DNA of 14,101 bases. It comes from Pseudomonadota bacterium (GTDB lineage: Bacteria; Pseudomonadota; Gammaproteobacteria; Steroidobacterales; Steroidobacteraceae). Positions 1 through 6,894 of the stretch are shown here, one piece after another (the stretch's first letter is position 1; each line of letters begins with the position of its first letter). The translations under genes were made by a program, and so were the position numbers. Under the pieces are notes generated by a model. The model searched no databases. It was not told where the DNA came from and saw only the letters and a program-made list of their open reading frames with translations. The stretch is taken from NCBI GenBank assembly GCA_023457495.1, contig JAEWLQ010000103.1, forward strand, positions 1 to 14,101, in the 5' to 3' direction.

Positions 1-810
1 CGGGCGGCGGCGGCGCCGGCCGCGCACGGCCCGGCGGCCGGCGATGCCGGCTCCTCGAGCGCGACACCCGTGCTCGGCGCGCGTGACCTTTCCCGTCGCG
101 GGCAGCTCCAGCCGATGGACATCGAAATGCATCGCGGCGAAGTGCTCGGGCTCGCGGGCCTGCTCGGCTCGGGCCGCACGGAGCTCGCGCGCATCCTGTT
201 CGCGCTCGACGCGCGCGACTCGGGCCACATCTCCATCGACGGCCAGCCCGTCGACATGCGCTCGCCTTCGGACGCATTGCAGCTCGGCCTCGGCTTCTGC
301 CCCGAGGATCGCAAGGAGAGCGGCATCGTCGCGGAGCTTTCCGTGCGCGAGAACATCATCCTCGCGCTGCAGGCGCGCATGGGCCTCGGGAAATTCCTGC
401 CCCTCGCCGAGCAGCGCGCGATCGCGGAGAAGCTGGTCGCCTCGCTCGGGATCAAGACCGCGAGCATCGAAACGCCCATCGGCCAGCTCTCGGGCGGCAA
501 CCAGCAGAAGGCCATCATCGGACGCTGGCTGGCCACGAACCCGCGCCTGCTGATCCTCGACGAGCCGACTCGCGGCATCGACATCGCGGCCAAGCAGGAG
601 CTCATGAACGAAATTCTCGCGCTGGCGCGCGGCGGCACCGCGGTGCTGTTCATTTCCGCGGAGATCGAGGAAGTCGTGCGCGTCGCCGACCGCATCGTCG
701 TGCTGCGCGACCGCGCGAAGGCCGGCGAGCTGCCGCGCGGCGCGAGCGACGAGGCGGTGTACGCGATGATCGCGCAATCCGCGCCCCGCGCCGCGGAGAC
801 CCGCCCATGA
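1..810 (+). CDS. ytfR: Sugar ABC transporter ATP-binding protein, YtfR/RbsA type, 3' part (5' end outside window)
   Basis: This is the C-terminal nucleotide-binding half of a double-ATPase subunit that powers import of a sugar at the inner membrane. The frame is open to the left edge, so the gene begins upstream; an in-frame GTG at 70 is not taken as the start because the protein would then lack its first ATPase domain. Visible motifs are the degenerate second Walker A (GLLGSGRTE, near 157-183, Arg in place of the usual Lys, as is normal for this domain in the family), the signature LSGGNQQ (487-507) and Walker B LILDEPTRGID (550-582). The first 20 or so visible codons are rich in Ala, Gly and Pro and probably form the linker between the two ATPase domains. 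The stop overlaps the permease start by 4 nt. The symbol rests mainly on the two downstream permeases; a generic ribose/xylose-type ATPase is the alternative. Confidence 0.85.
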   Translation, partial: RAAAAPAAHGPAAGDAGSSSATPVLGARDLSRRGQLQPMDIEMHRGEVLGLAGLLGSGRTELARILFALDARDSGHISIDGQPVDMRSPSDALQLGLGFCPEDRKESGIVAELSVRENIILALQARMGLGKFLPLAEQRAIAEKLVASLGIKTASIETPIGQLSGGNQQKAIIGRWLATNPRLLILDEPTRGIDIAAKQELMNEILALARGGTAVLFISAEIEEVVRVADRIVVLRDRAKAGELPRGASDEAVYAMIAQSAPRAAETRP

Positions 811-1859
811 AACGCCTGCGCGAACACGCCCTGTTCTGGCCGGCGAGCACGCTCGCGCTGCTGCTCGCCGCGAGCGCGTTGTTCAATCCGTCGTTCCTGG
901 CCATCACGTGGCAGGACGGGCATCTCTACGGCAGCGTCATCGACATCCTCAATCGCGCCGCGCCGCTCATCATCGTCTCGCTGGGCATGACGCTCGTGAT
1001 CGCCGTGCGCGGCCTCGACATCTCCGTGGGCGCCGTGGTGGCGATCTCCGCCGCCGTGGCCGCGTTGATGATCGGCGGCAGCTTCTCCGCGGACGGCGCG
1101 GTCGAAAGCCGCTATCCGCTGTGGCTCGCGCTGTCGACGGCGCTCGCGGTCGCCGCGGCCTGCGGCCTGTGGAACGGCATGCTGGTCGTGAAGGCCGGCA
1201 TGCAGCCGATCGTCGCGACGCTCATCCTGATGGTGGCGGGACGCGGCATCGCGCAGCTGCTCACCGGCGGCCAGATCATCACTATCTACTACGCGCCGTT
1301 CTTCACGCTCGGCAACGGCTACCTGCTGGGATTGCCGGTGGCGCTGTGGATCGCGGCGCTCACGTTCGCGGTGCTCTACCTGCTGCTGTCGCGCACGGCG
1401 CTGGGGCTGTTCGTGCGTGCCATCGGCGGCAATCCAGAGGCTGCGCGCGTGGCCGGCGTGCGCTCCTCGGCCATTACGCTGTGCGTGTACACCTTCTGCG
1501 GTTTCGCGGCCGGCATCGCCGGTCTCATCGTGAGCTCCAACGTCAAGAGCGCGGACGCCAACAACGCGGGCCAGCTACTCGAGCTCGATGCCATCCTCGC
1601 GGTGACGCTCGGCGGCACGGCGCTCACCGGCGGCCGCTTCACGCTGGCCGGAACCGTGCTCGGCGCGCTGATCATTCAGACGCTGACCTCGATCATCTAT
1701 TCCTTCGGCGTGCCACCCGAGGTCAATCTCGTCGTGAAGGCCGCGCTGGTGTTCGCCGTCATGCTGCTGCAATCGGCGGAGTTCCGCGCGATGGTCTGGC
1801 GGGTCGCGCGCCCGGCGAACAAACCGTCCCCGTCCCGGGACACGGGAGTGACGCCATGA
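807..1859 (+). CDS. ytfT: Galactofuranose-type ABC transporter permease YtfT
   Basis: A 350-residue inner-membrane permease of the BPD_transp_2 (RbsC-like) family. From memory it follows E. coli YtfT closely: the N-terminal QDGHLYGSVIDILNRAAP stretch (residues 36-53), GMTLVIAVRGLDISVGAV (60-77), ADANNAGQLLELDAILAV (249-266) and the GVPPEVNLVVKA segment (301-312) all have clear counterparts there. An EAA-like loop (EAARVAGV, 211-218) is where the ATPase would dock. About eight to ten hydrophobic segments span the protein. The ATG is preceded by GGAG at 795-798, 8 nt away, and overlaps the ATPase stop by 4 nt, so translation is probably coupled. In E. coli this system takes up galactofuranose with the binding protein YtfQ; that substrate is assigned by family and not shown here. 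Confidence 0.9.
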   Translation: MKRLREHALFWPASTLALLLAASALFNPSFLAITWQDGHLYGSVIDILNRAAPLIIVSLGMTLVIAVRGLDISVGAVVAISAAVAALMIGGSFSADGAVESRYPLWLALSTALAVAAACGLWNGMLVVKAGMQPIVATLILMVAGRGIAQLLTGGQIITIYYAPFFTLGNGYLLGLPVALWIAALTFAVLYLLLSRTALGLFVRAIGGNPEAARVAGVRSSAITLCVYTFCGFAAGIAGLIVSSNVKSADANNAGQLLELDAILAVTLGGTALTGGRFTLAGTVLGALIIQTLTSIIYSFGVPPEVNLVVKAALVFAVMLLQSAEFRAMVWRVARPANKPSPSRDTGVTP

Positions 1860-2824
1860 CCGCGGTCATGAATCGCCGGCTGCTGCCGCTCGCGGTGACG
1901 ATGGCGCTGTTCGTCGCGATGGCCTCGTACGGCGCCGTGCGCTACGACGCGTTCCTCTCGCCGCAGGTGTTCCTGAACCTCATCATCGACAACGCGTTCC
2001 TGTGCATCGTCGCGGTGGGCATGACGTTCGTCATCCTCTCCGGCGGCATCGACCTGTCGGTGGGCGCCGTGATCGCGTTGACGACGATGATCTCCGCGTC
2101 CCTGCTCGCCTCGGGCTGGAACCCGTACGCGGCGATGGCGGTGGTGCTGGTCGTCGGCGCCGTGTTCGGCGGATTACAGGGTTATCTCATCCAGCGCTTC
2201 GGGCTCGCGCCGTTCATCGTGACGCTGGCCGGCATGTTCCTGGCGCGCGGCTGCTGCTATCTCATCAGCACCGAATCGATCCCGATCGTGGACCCGACCT
2301 ACGCGGCGATCGCCCAGGCGCGCATCCCGCTCGGCGCCGGCGCTTCGCTCACCATCGGCGGCATCATCGCGCTGGCCGTGGTCGCGATCGCCATCCGCGT
2401 CGCGCATTCCACCGAGTTCGGGCGCACCGTCTATGCGATCGGCGGCGGCGAAGCCTCGGCGCGCCTGATGGGCCTCAAGGTCGACTCGACCAAGATCGGC
2501 GTCTATCTACTGAGTGGCGTGAGCGCGGCGCTCGCCGGCATCGTCATGACCTTCTACATGCTCTCCGGCTACAGCCTGCACGCCATGGGCCTCGAGCTCG
2601 ACGCCATCGCCGCCGTGGTCATCGGCGGCACCCTGCTGGCCGGAGGCGTGGGCTATGTCGCCGGAACGTTGTTCGGCGTGCTCATTCTCGGCATCATCCA
2701 GACTCTCATCGCTTTCGACGGGAGTTTGAGCTCATGGTGGACACGGATCGTCGTAGGTGCCTTGCTCTTGCTCTTCTGCCTCTTGCAGCGGCTGTTCGAG
2801 GGGCGCAAGCACAAGGGCCCGTAA
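1856..2824 (+). CDS. yjfF: Galactofuranose-type ABC transporter permease YjfF
   Basis: The second permease, 322 residues, also BPD_transp_2. It matches E. coli YjfF along its length: DNAFLCIVAVGMTFVILSGG (45-64), IDLSVGAVIAL (65-75), YLISTESIPIVDPTY (135-149), GLELDAIAAVVIGGTLL (245-261) and FDGSLSSWWTRI (287-298). The two permeases form the membrane channel with YtfR. GGGAG at 1844-1848 lies 7 nt before the chosen ATG, which overlaps the ytfT stop (ATGA). The reading frame is open far upstream, but that stretch is the shadow of ytfT. A second ATG at 1868 is possible and would shorten the protein by four residues. The last 91 bp overlap the next gene in another frame, yet the YjfF residues there (SSWWTRI and the last transmembrane segment) are family-conserved, so the long end is genuine. 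Confidence 0.9.
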   Translation: MTAVMNRRLLPLAVTMALFVAMASYGAVRYDAFLSPQVFLNLIIDNAFLCIVAVGMTFVILSGGIDLSVGAVIALTTMISASLLASGWNPYAAMAVVLVVGAVFGGLQGYLIQRFGLAPFIVTLAGMFLARGCCYLISTESIPIVDPTYAAIAQARIPLGAGASLTIGGIIALAVVAIAIRVAHSTEFGRTVYAIGGGEASARLMGLKVDSTKIGVYLLSGVSAALAGIVMTFYMLSGYSLHAMGLELDAIAAVVIGGTLLAGGVGYVAGTLFGVLILGIIQTLIAFDGSLSSWWTRIVVGALLLLFCLLQRLFEGRKHKGP

Positions 2825-3843
2825 CCAGCGCCGGTCAGCCTCGCCCGTTCGGCCTTCTGGCGGACGGCGCCCAGGTCGACGTCTTCACGCTCGGTTCACC
2901 CGACGGCCTGCAGGCCGAGATCCTCACGCTGGGCGGTACGCTCCGGAGCCTCACGCTGCCGGTACGCGGCAAGCGCATTCCGCTGGTGCTGTCGCTGCCT
3001 GATCTTCCGGCCTATCTCAAGGACACGTCCTACCTCGGCCAGCTCGTCGGCCGTTACGGCAACCGCATTGCGGGCGCCTCGTTCGAGCTCGACGGAAAAC
3101 GGTATCAACTGACCGCCAACAATGGCCCGAACACGCTGCACGGCGGCGAAGTCGGCTTCGGCAAATACATCTGGAAGGTGATCGGCGCGGGCGGCACCCG
3201 CGGCAGCTACGTGAAACTCCAGCATCACTCGCCGGCGGGCATCAACGGCTTTCCGGGCAACCTCGACGTCACCGCGCTGATCAGCGTCAACGAGAACACG
3301 CTGTCGCTCGCCTACGAGGCGACTACCGACGCACCCACACCGGTGAGCTTGACGTGGCATCCCTACTTCAACATTTCCGGCGACCCGGGACGGCCGATCG
3401 ACGAGCAGACGCTGCGCATCGCGGCGAGCCGCTATCTACCGATCAACGAGTCGCGCGTGCCCACGGGCGAGATCGCGCCGGTGGCCGGCACGCCCTTCGA
3501 TTTCCGGCGCGCGAAGGAACTGCGCGTTCCGCCGCCCTCCTCTCACCCGCAGATCGCCCTCACCGGCGGGTACGACCATTGCTGGGCGCTCGACAAGGAT
3601 GCCCGCGTGGCCGCGGAGCTGAATTCGCCGGCGAGCGGCGTGCGCATGCAGGTGCGGACCAACCTGCCGGGTTTGCAGGTTTACGGCGCATATCACCTGA
3701 GGACCGTGTATCCGGGCCTGCATGGCGTCTGTCTCGAGCCGGAGAACTTCCCGGATGCGCCGAACCACGCGAATTTCCCGAGCAGCATCCTGCGGCCGGG
3801 CGAGACTCACAAGTCGAACATGAGCTTCACATTTCTCGGGTGA
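2734..3843 (+). CDS. galM: Exported aldose 1-epimerase (galactose mutarotase)
   Basis: A 369-residue mutarotase that interconverts alpha and beta anomers of aldoses. The family signatures are all present: GRYGNRI (107-112), NTLHGG with H136, LTWHPYFNISGD with H209, GYDHCW with D281 and the block GVCLEPENFPDAPNH (331-345) with the catalytic Glu at 335, followed by SILRPGE. These correspond to the His-His-Asp-Glu catalytic set known for GalM. Unlike the cytosolic E. coli enzyme it begins with a likely Sec signal peptide: Arg-rich start (DRRR), hydrophobic CLALALLPLAAAV, cleavage near GAQA-Q (about residue 26). The start is ATG 2734 with GGGAG at 2720-2724, 9 nt upstream. This puts the whole signal-peptide region inside yjfF, a 91-bp overlap in a different frame. 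A periplasmic anomerase next to a sugar importer suggests it prepares the anomer or ring form that the binding protein captures; that role is inferred. Confidence 0.88.
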   Translation: MVDTDRRRCLALALLPLAAAVRGAQAQGPVTSAGQPRPFGLLADGAQVDVFTLGSPDGLQAEILTLGGTLRSLTLPVRGKRIPLVLSLPDLPAYLKDTSYLGQLVGRYGNRIAGASFELDGKRYQLTANNGPNTLHGGEVGFGKYIWKVIGAGGTRGSYVKLQHHSPAGINGFPGNLDVTALISVNENTLSLAYEATTDAPTPVSLTWHPYFNISGDPGRPIDEQTLRIAASRYLPINESRVPTGEIAPVAGTPFDFRRAKELRVPPPSSHPQIALTGGYDHCWALDKDARVAAELNSPASGVRMQVRTNLPGLQVYGAYHLRTVYPGLHGVCLEPENFPDAPNHANFPSSILRPGETHKSNMSFTFLG

Positions 3844-3846
3844 CCC

Positions 3847-4197
3847 ATGAAACACCTTTGTCTGGTCTTCATCCTGTGTTTCGCCGCGAGCGCGGCGCAC
3901 GGCGCCTGCGCGGAGAAACGCACGCGCGGTCTGAACTTCATGCTGCTTTCGGTGCCCGAGGACGCGCCGCGGCCGAAGAGCGTGGACGATTTCCGGTTCA
4001 TCGGCGATGACACGACACTCGACCAGATGACCGCCAGGATCGGCCCGCCGGACGCGGCCGACGGCCAGACCCGGCCCATCTACATCTACTGCCTGGCCGA
4101 TGGCGTCGAAGTCAGCATCAGGACCTCCAAGGATGGCACGACGATCGAGTCGGTACGCGCGGGACGGGACGAGATCTTCAAGCGCAAGAAGAAGTAG
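3847..4197 (+). CDS. Small exported protein, possibly SmpA/BamE-like fold
   Basis: A 116-residue protein I cannot name. It starts 3 nt after the galM stop. Residues 1-19 look like a Sec signal peptide (MKHLCLVFILCFAASAAHG, cleavage before or after Ala20). Cys21 follows, but the preceding residues do not make a proper lipobox, so a lipoprotein is less likely. Two more features are visible: a central TTLDQMTARIGPPDA (56-70) and a strand-rich section IYIYCLADGVEVSIR (78-92), then a basic tail FKRKKK. The order 'short helix, GPPD turn, two or three strands' recalls small periplasmic SmpA/OmlA-type domains, where a similar G-x-P-D turn occurs, but this is a pattern resemblance only. Cys21 and Cys82 could form a disulfide. 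Its position makes it the last gene of the sugar operon; it could equally be an unrelated passenger. Confidence 0.7.
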   Translation: MKHLCLVFILCFAASAAHGACAEKRTRGLNFMLLSVPEDAPRPKSVDDFRFIGDDTTLDQMTARIGPPDAADGQTRPIYIYCLADGVEVSIRTSKDGTTIESVRAGRDEIFKRKKK

Positions 4198-4200
4198 CGG

Positions 4201-4215
4201 TTATCATCCGCGCGC
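4201..4215 (+). promoter_or_regulatory. Putative -10 box just ahead of the lpxL-type gene
   Basis: TATCAT at 4202-4207 sits in an 18-nt gap between two genes and resembles a sigma-70 -10 element with one mismatch. No convincing -35 is seen at the usual distance. If used, transcription would begin within about 0-3 nt of the GTG at 4216, so the mRNA would be nearly leaderless; no Shine-Dalgarno sequence is visible for that GTG, which fits. The call rests only on the sequence word and its placement. Confidence 0.3.
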
Positions 4216-5121
4216 GTGAAAGCCCAGTATTTCAAACCCCGTTATTGGCCGACCTGGCTCGGACTCGCATTCCTGCGCGTGTTCGAACCACTACCCCACC
4301 GGTTGCTCTATCTACTCGGCCGCAAGGTCGGGCTGTTCCTGCACCTGTTCCCCACGCCGTTCAAGCGCATCGCCCGCCGCAACATCGAGCTGTGCCTGCC
4401 CGAGCTGCCGGAAGCCGAGCGCGCGCGCATCCTGCGTGAACATTTCGCCGGCCTCGGCTGCGCGCTGTTCGAGACCGCCATCAGCTGGTGGTCGTCCAAC
4501 GAACGCATCCGCCGCATCACGATGATGAAGGGACTCGAGCACCTGGAAGCCGCGCAACGCACCGGGCGCGGCGTGTTGCTGCTCTCCGCGCATTTCAACT
4601 CGATCGAAATCGGTTGCCGCGCGCTCGCGGCGCGCCTGCCGCTCAACGTCATGTATCGCCCCACCAAGAACGAGCTCATCGGCGAATTCGTGCATTCACG
4701 CCGCGCGGTGCAGACGAAACGCGCGATTCCGCGCGACGACGTGCGCACGCTGGTCAAGGCGCTCAAGGAAGGCGACGTCGTGTGGTACGCGCCCGACCAG
4801 AGTTTCCGCAAGAAGGGCGCGCAGATGGTGAAGCTGTTCGGCATTCCCGCCGCGACGAACACGGCCACCTCGCGCATCGCGGGCATGACGAACTCGCTGG
4901 TGCTCCCCTATTTCTTCGAGCGGACACCGGCGGGTGGCTACCAGGGCACCATTCATCCGCCGCTCGAGGGCTTCCCGACCGACGACGCCGTCGCCGATAC
5001 CGAACGTTTCAATCGCATCGTCGAGGCCGAGGTGCGGCGCATTCCCGAGCAGTACCTGTGGATTCATCGGCGATTCAAGGGTTTGACGCCGGATTACCCG
5101 AACTATTACGCGCGCCCGTGA
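4216..5121 (+). CDS. lpxL: Lipid A biosynthesis lauroyl-type acyltransferase (LpxL/HtrB family)
   Basis: A 301-residue acyltransferase expected to add a secondary acyl chain to the Kdo2-lipid A precursor on the cytoplasmic face of the inner membrane. Supporting features are the N-terminal hydrophobic anchor (about 12-45), FKRIARRNIELCLPEL (49-64), the catalytic HX4E motif at H126 to E131 in LLLSAHFNSIEIG, MYRPTKN (146-152), YAPDQSF (191-197) and the C-terminal YLWIHRRFKG (280-289). Length is close to the usual 300-310. The start is GTG 4216; the next in-frame Met is too far in. Both a cytosolic-face active site and an N-terminal anchor are family traits. LpxM and LpxP are close relatives, so the exact acyl donor and position cannot be read from sequence. 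It seems separately expressed from the sugar operon. Confidence 0.9.
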   Translation: MKAQYFKPRYWPTWLGLAFLRVFEPLPHRLLYLLGRKVGLFLHLFPTPFKRIARRNIELCLPELPEAERARILREHFAGLGCALFETAISWWSSNERIRRITMMKGLEHLEAAQRTGRGVLLLSAHFNSIEIGCRALAARLPLNVMYRPTKNELIGEFVHSRRAVQTKRAIPRDDVRTLVKALKEGDVVWYAPDQSFRKKGAQMVKLFGIPAATNTATSRIAGMTNSLVLPYFFERTPAGGYQGTIHPPLEGFPTDDAVADTERFNRIVEAEVRRIPEQYLWIHRRFKGLTPDYPNYYARP

Positions 5122-5129
5122 TCTTTCGT

Positions 5130-5147
5130 CCGGGTACGGGAACCCGG
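5130..5147 (+). terminator. GC-rich hairpin after lpxL, weak terminator candidate
   Basis: CCGGGT (5130-5135) and ACCCGG (5142-5147) form a 6-bp stem with a 6-nt loop, starting 9 nt after the lpxL stop. There is no T-tract behind it, so intrinsic termination is doubtful; it may only protect the mRNA end. The rest of the 137-bp gap up to 5259 holds a putative -10 box and nothing else recognisable. Confidence 0.3.
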
Positions 5148-5220
5148 CGGTCAGGGAAATGGACCGGGCGATGGGGCAGTCATATGACTTGTTTTCGATG
5201 GCCCGCCGGCCCGCGCGCGA

Positions 5221-5248
5221 ATTAAGATACCCGCTCACCAAACGGGGA
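5221..5248 (+). promoter_or_regulatory. Putative -10 region and ribosome binding site of the small exported protein gene
   Basis: TAAGAT (5223-5228), in the AT-rich word ATTAAGATAC, stands out in very GC-rich DNA and could be a -10 element, although it matches TATAAT at only four of six positions. No good -35 lies 16-18 nt upstream; TTGTTT at 5189-5194 is too far. GGGGA (5244-5248) is a fair Shine-Dalgarno sequence 10 nt before the ATG at 5259. Confidence 0.3.
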
Positions 5249-5258
5249 TCCGAACGTC

Positions 5259-5639
5259 ATGAAGCGATATGTATTGTGCGCCCTCATTCTCGGCGGCAGC
5301 CTCGCCGCCTCCCACGCGATGGCCGCCTGCGAATACCCCACGGCTCCCGGCAAGTTCCCGGATGGCACGGTCGCGTCGCTCGACGAGATGAAGGCCGCCA
5401 AGGCTTCGGTCGTGAAATACAACAACGACATGGAAGCGTACCTGACGTGCATCAAGGACGAATTCGACGCGAAGGTCGCGGAGAACACGTCCGCCACCGA
5501 CAAGCAGAAGGCCGAGATGCAGCGCATGCAGGACCAGAAGCACAACGCGGCGGTGAAGGAAGTCACCGAGGTGACCGAGCGCTTCAACGAGCAGTTGCGC
5601 GCATACAAGGCGAAGGCCGCGGAGAAGAAAGCCGGCTGA
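5259..5639 (+). CDS. Small exported helix-rich protein of unknown function
   Basis: A 126-residue protein that I do not recognise. Residues 1-22 form a clear Sec signal peptide (MKRYVLCALILGGSLAASHAMA, ending in the AMA-A cleavage site), so the mature protein is about 104 residues and periplasmic. The mature N-terminus CEYPTAPGKFPDGT is followed by LDEMKAAKASVVKYNNDMEAYLTCIKDEFD (41-70), then a long charged stretch rich in Lys, Glu and Ala to the end, with no Gly or Pro from 71 to 125; this predicts a long helix or coiled coil. Cys24 and Cys64 are the only cysteines left after cleavage and may form a disulfide joining the N-terminal loop to the helix. It stands alone between lpxL and moeA with its own candidate promoter. 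No function can be assigned. Confidence 0.8.
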   Translation: MKRYVLCALILGGSLAASHAMAACEYPTAPGKFPDGTVASLDEMKAAKASVVKYNNDMEAYLTCIKDEFDAKVAENTSATDKQKAEMQRMQDQKHNAAVKEVTEVTERFNEQLRAYKAKAAEKKAG

Positions 5640-5641
5640 TT

Positions 5642-5667
5642 CCGTCCCGCTGCACACGGCGTGACGG
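5642..5667 (+). terminator. Imperfect hairpin between the small gene and moeA
   Basis: CCGTC (5642-5646) pairs with GACGG (5663-5667), followed inward by one mismatch and three further pairs (5648-5650 with 5659-5661). It starts 2 nt after the stop codon of the upstream gene and lacks a T-tract. It may be a weak or Rho-assisted terminator. The remaining gap before moeA is 18 nt, too short for a Moco riboswitch. Confidence 0.22.
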
Positions 5668-5685
5668 GGTCCGGGCACACCGCTC

Positions 5686-6894
5686 ATGTTGACGCCAGCA
5701 CAAGCCGAAACCCTGATCGAGCAGCACCTCGCGTGCCTGCCGATCGAATCGCTGCCGCTCACGCAGGCCGCGGGCGCGGTGCTGCGCGAGAACATCTACG
5801 CCGAACGTGACCAGCCACCGTTCGACCGCGTGGCGATGGACGGCATCGCCCTATCTACCGCCGCCGCGCGGCACAACGGCGGACGGCTGCGCGTCGCGAG
5901 CTCGCAGGCCGCGGGCGATCTCCCACACGCCCTGCCCGACGATGAATCCTGCATCGAGATCATGACGGGCGCGATGATGCCCCGCGGGTGCGACGCGGTC
6001 GTCCCGGTCGAGCAGATCCAGCGCAACGGCGAGTTCGCCGAGATCGGCCGCAAGGAACTGAAACCCTGGCAGAACGTGCATCGGCGCGGCTCGGATTGCC
6101 GCCAGGGCGCGTTGCTGCTGGCCGCGGGCACGCGCCTGTCGGCGCCCGAGGTGGCGATCGCGGCCGGCGCCGGCATGGCGCGCGTGCGCGTCAGCGCGCA
6201 ACCGATGATCGTGGTGATCTCCACGGGCAACGAACTGGTCGAGCCCGGCGACCTGATCGAGCCGCACCAGGTGCGCCGCTCGAACGCGTATGGCATCACC
6301 GCTTCGCTGCGGCAGCACGGATTCACGCGTGTGGCCGACGATCACATCCTCGACGACGAGGCGCAGCTCACCGAGCGCCTCGGCTTCCACCTGCGCACCC
6401 ATGACGTGCTGATCCTCTCCGGCGGCGTGTCGATGGGCCGCCTCGATCTCGTGCCGAAAGTCCTCGAGCGGCTCGGTGTGAACCTGGTTTTCCACCACAT
6501 CGCGCAACGCCCGGGAAAGCCGATGTGGTTCGGGGTCTCGCAGTCCGGGCCGGCGGTGTTCGCACTGCCCGGGAATCCGGTCTCGACGCTGGTGTGCCTG
6601 TCGCGTTACGTGCTGCCAGCGCTGCGCGCGGCGATGGGTGAGTCCGGCGCCCAGTCGGCCAAGGAGACGCCGCGCATCGCGCTCACCGCGCCATTCGAAG
6701 TGAAGGCGCCGCTCGCCTTCTATCTACCGGTGAAGCTCCGCAGCGACGACTGGGGCCGCACGTCGGCCGAGCCCAGACCCACGAACGGCTCGGGGGATTT
6801 CACCGCACTCGCCGGCACCGACGGCTTCGTCGAATTGCCGCCCGGTCCCAACACCTTCCCCAAGGGCTTCGTCGCCCGGTTCTACCCCTGGTGA
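5686..6894 (+). CDS. moeA: Molybdopterin molybdotransferase MoeA
   Basis: A 402-residue cytosolic enzyme that inserts molybdate into adenylated molybdopterin, releasing AMP and giving Mo-cofactor. Family motifs in order: PPFDRVAMDG (44-53, usual PPFDxSAMDG), EIMTGAMMPRGCDAVVPVEQ (91-110), ISTGNELVEPGD (178-189), RRSNAYGI (197-204), DVLILSGGVSMGRLDLV (240-256), QRPGKPMWFG (274-283) and ALPGNPVST (293-301). Length is normal and no MogA domain is fused. The C-terminal domain IV is complete, ending GFVARFYPW. The start is ATG 5686; no strong ribosome binding site is seen. It opens a one-direction Moco operon, and its stop overlaps the moaA start (GTGA). The MogA/MoaB protein that supplies adenylated molybdopterin is not in this window. 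Confidence 0.95.
   Translation: MLTPAQAETLIEQHLACLPIESLPLTQAAGAVLRENIYAERDQPPFDRVAMDGIALSTAAARHNGGRLRVASSQAAGDLPHALPDDESCIEIMTGAMMPRGCDAVVPVEQIQRNGEFAEIGRKELKPWQNVHRRGSDCRQGALLLAAGTRLSAPEVAIAAGAGMARVRVSAQPMIVVISTGNELVEPGDLIEPHQVRRSNAYGITASLRQHGFTRVADDHILDDEAQLTERLGFHLRTHDVLILSGGVSMGRLDLVPKVLERLGVNLVFHHIAQRPGKPMWFGVSQSGPAVFALPGNPVSTLVCLSRYVLPALRAAMGESGAQSAKETPRIALTAPFEVKAPLAFYLPVKLRSDDWGRTSAEPRPTNGSGDFTALAGTDGFVELPPGPNTFPKGFVARFYPW

Noticed and set aside
908..1855. Upstream in-frame extension of yjfF making a protein of over 600 residues
   Set aside because: The extension is Arg/His-rich shadow of ytfT in another frame; the true start is ATG 1856 with a ribosome binding site and a 4-nt overlap.
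5640..5685. Moco riboswitch ahead of moeA
   Set aside because: The gap is only 46 nt and contains just one imperfect hairpin; the known Moco RNA motif is much longer.
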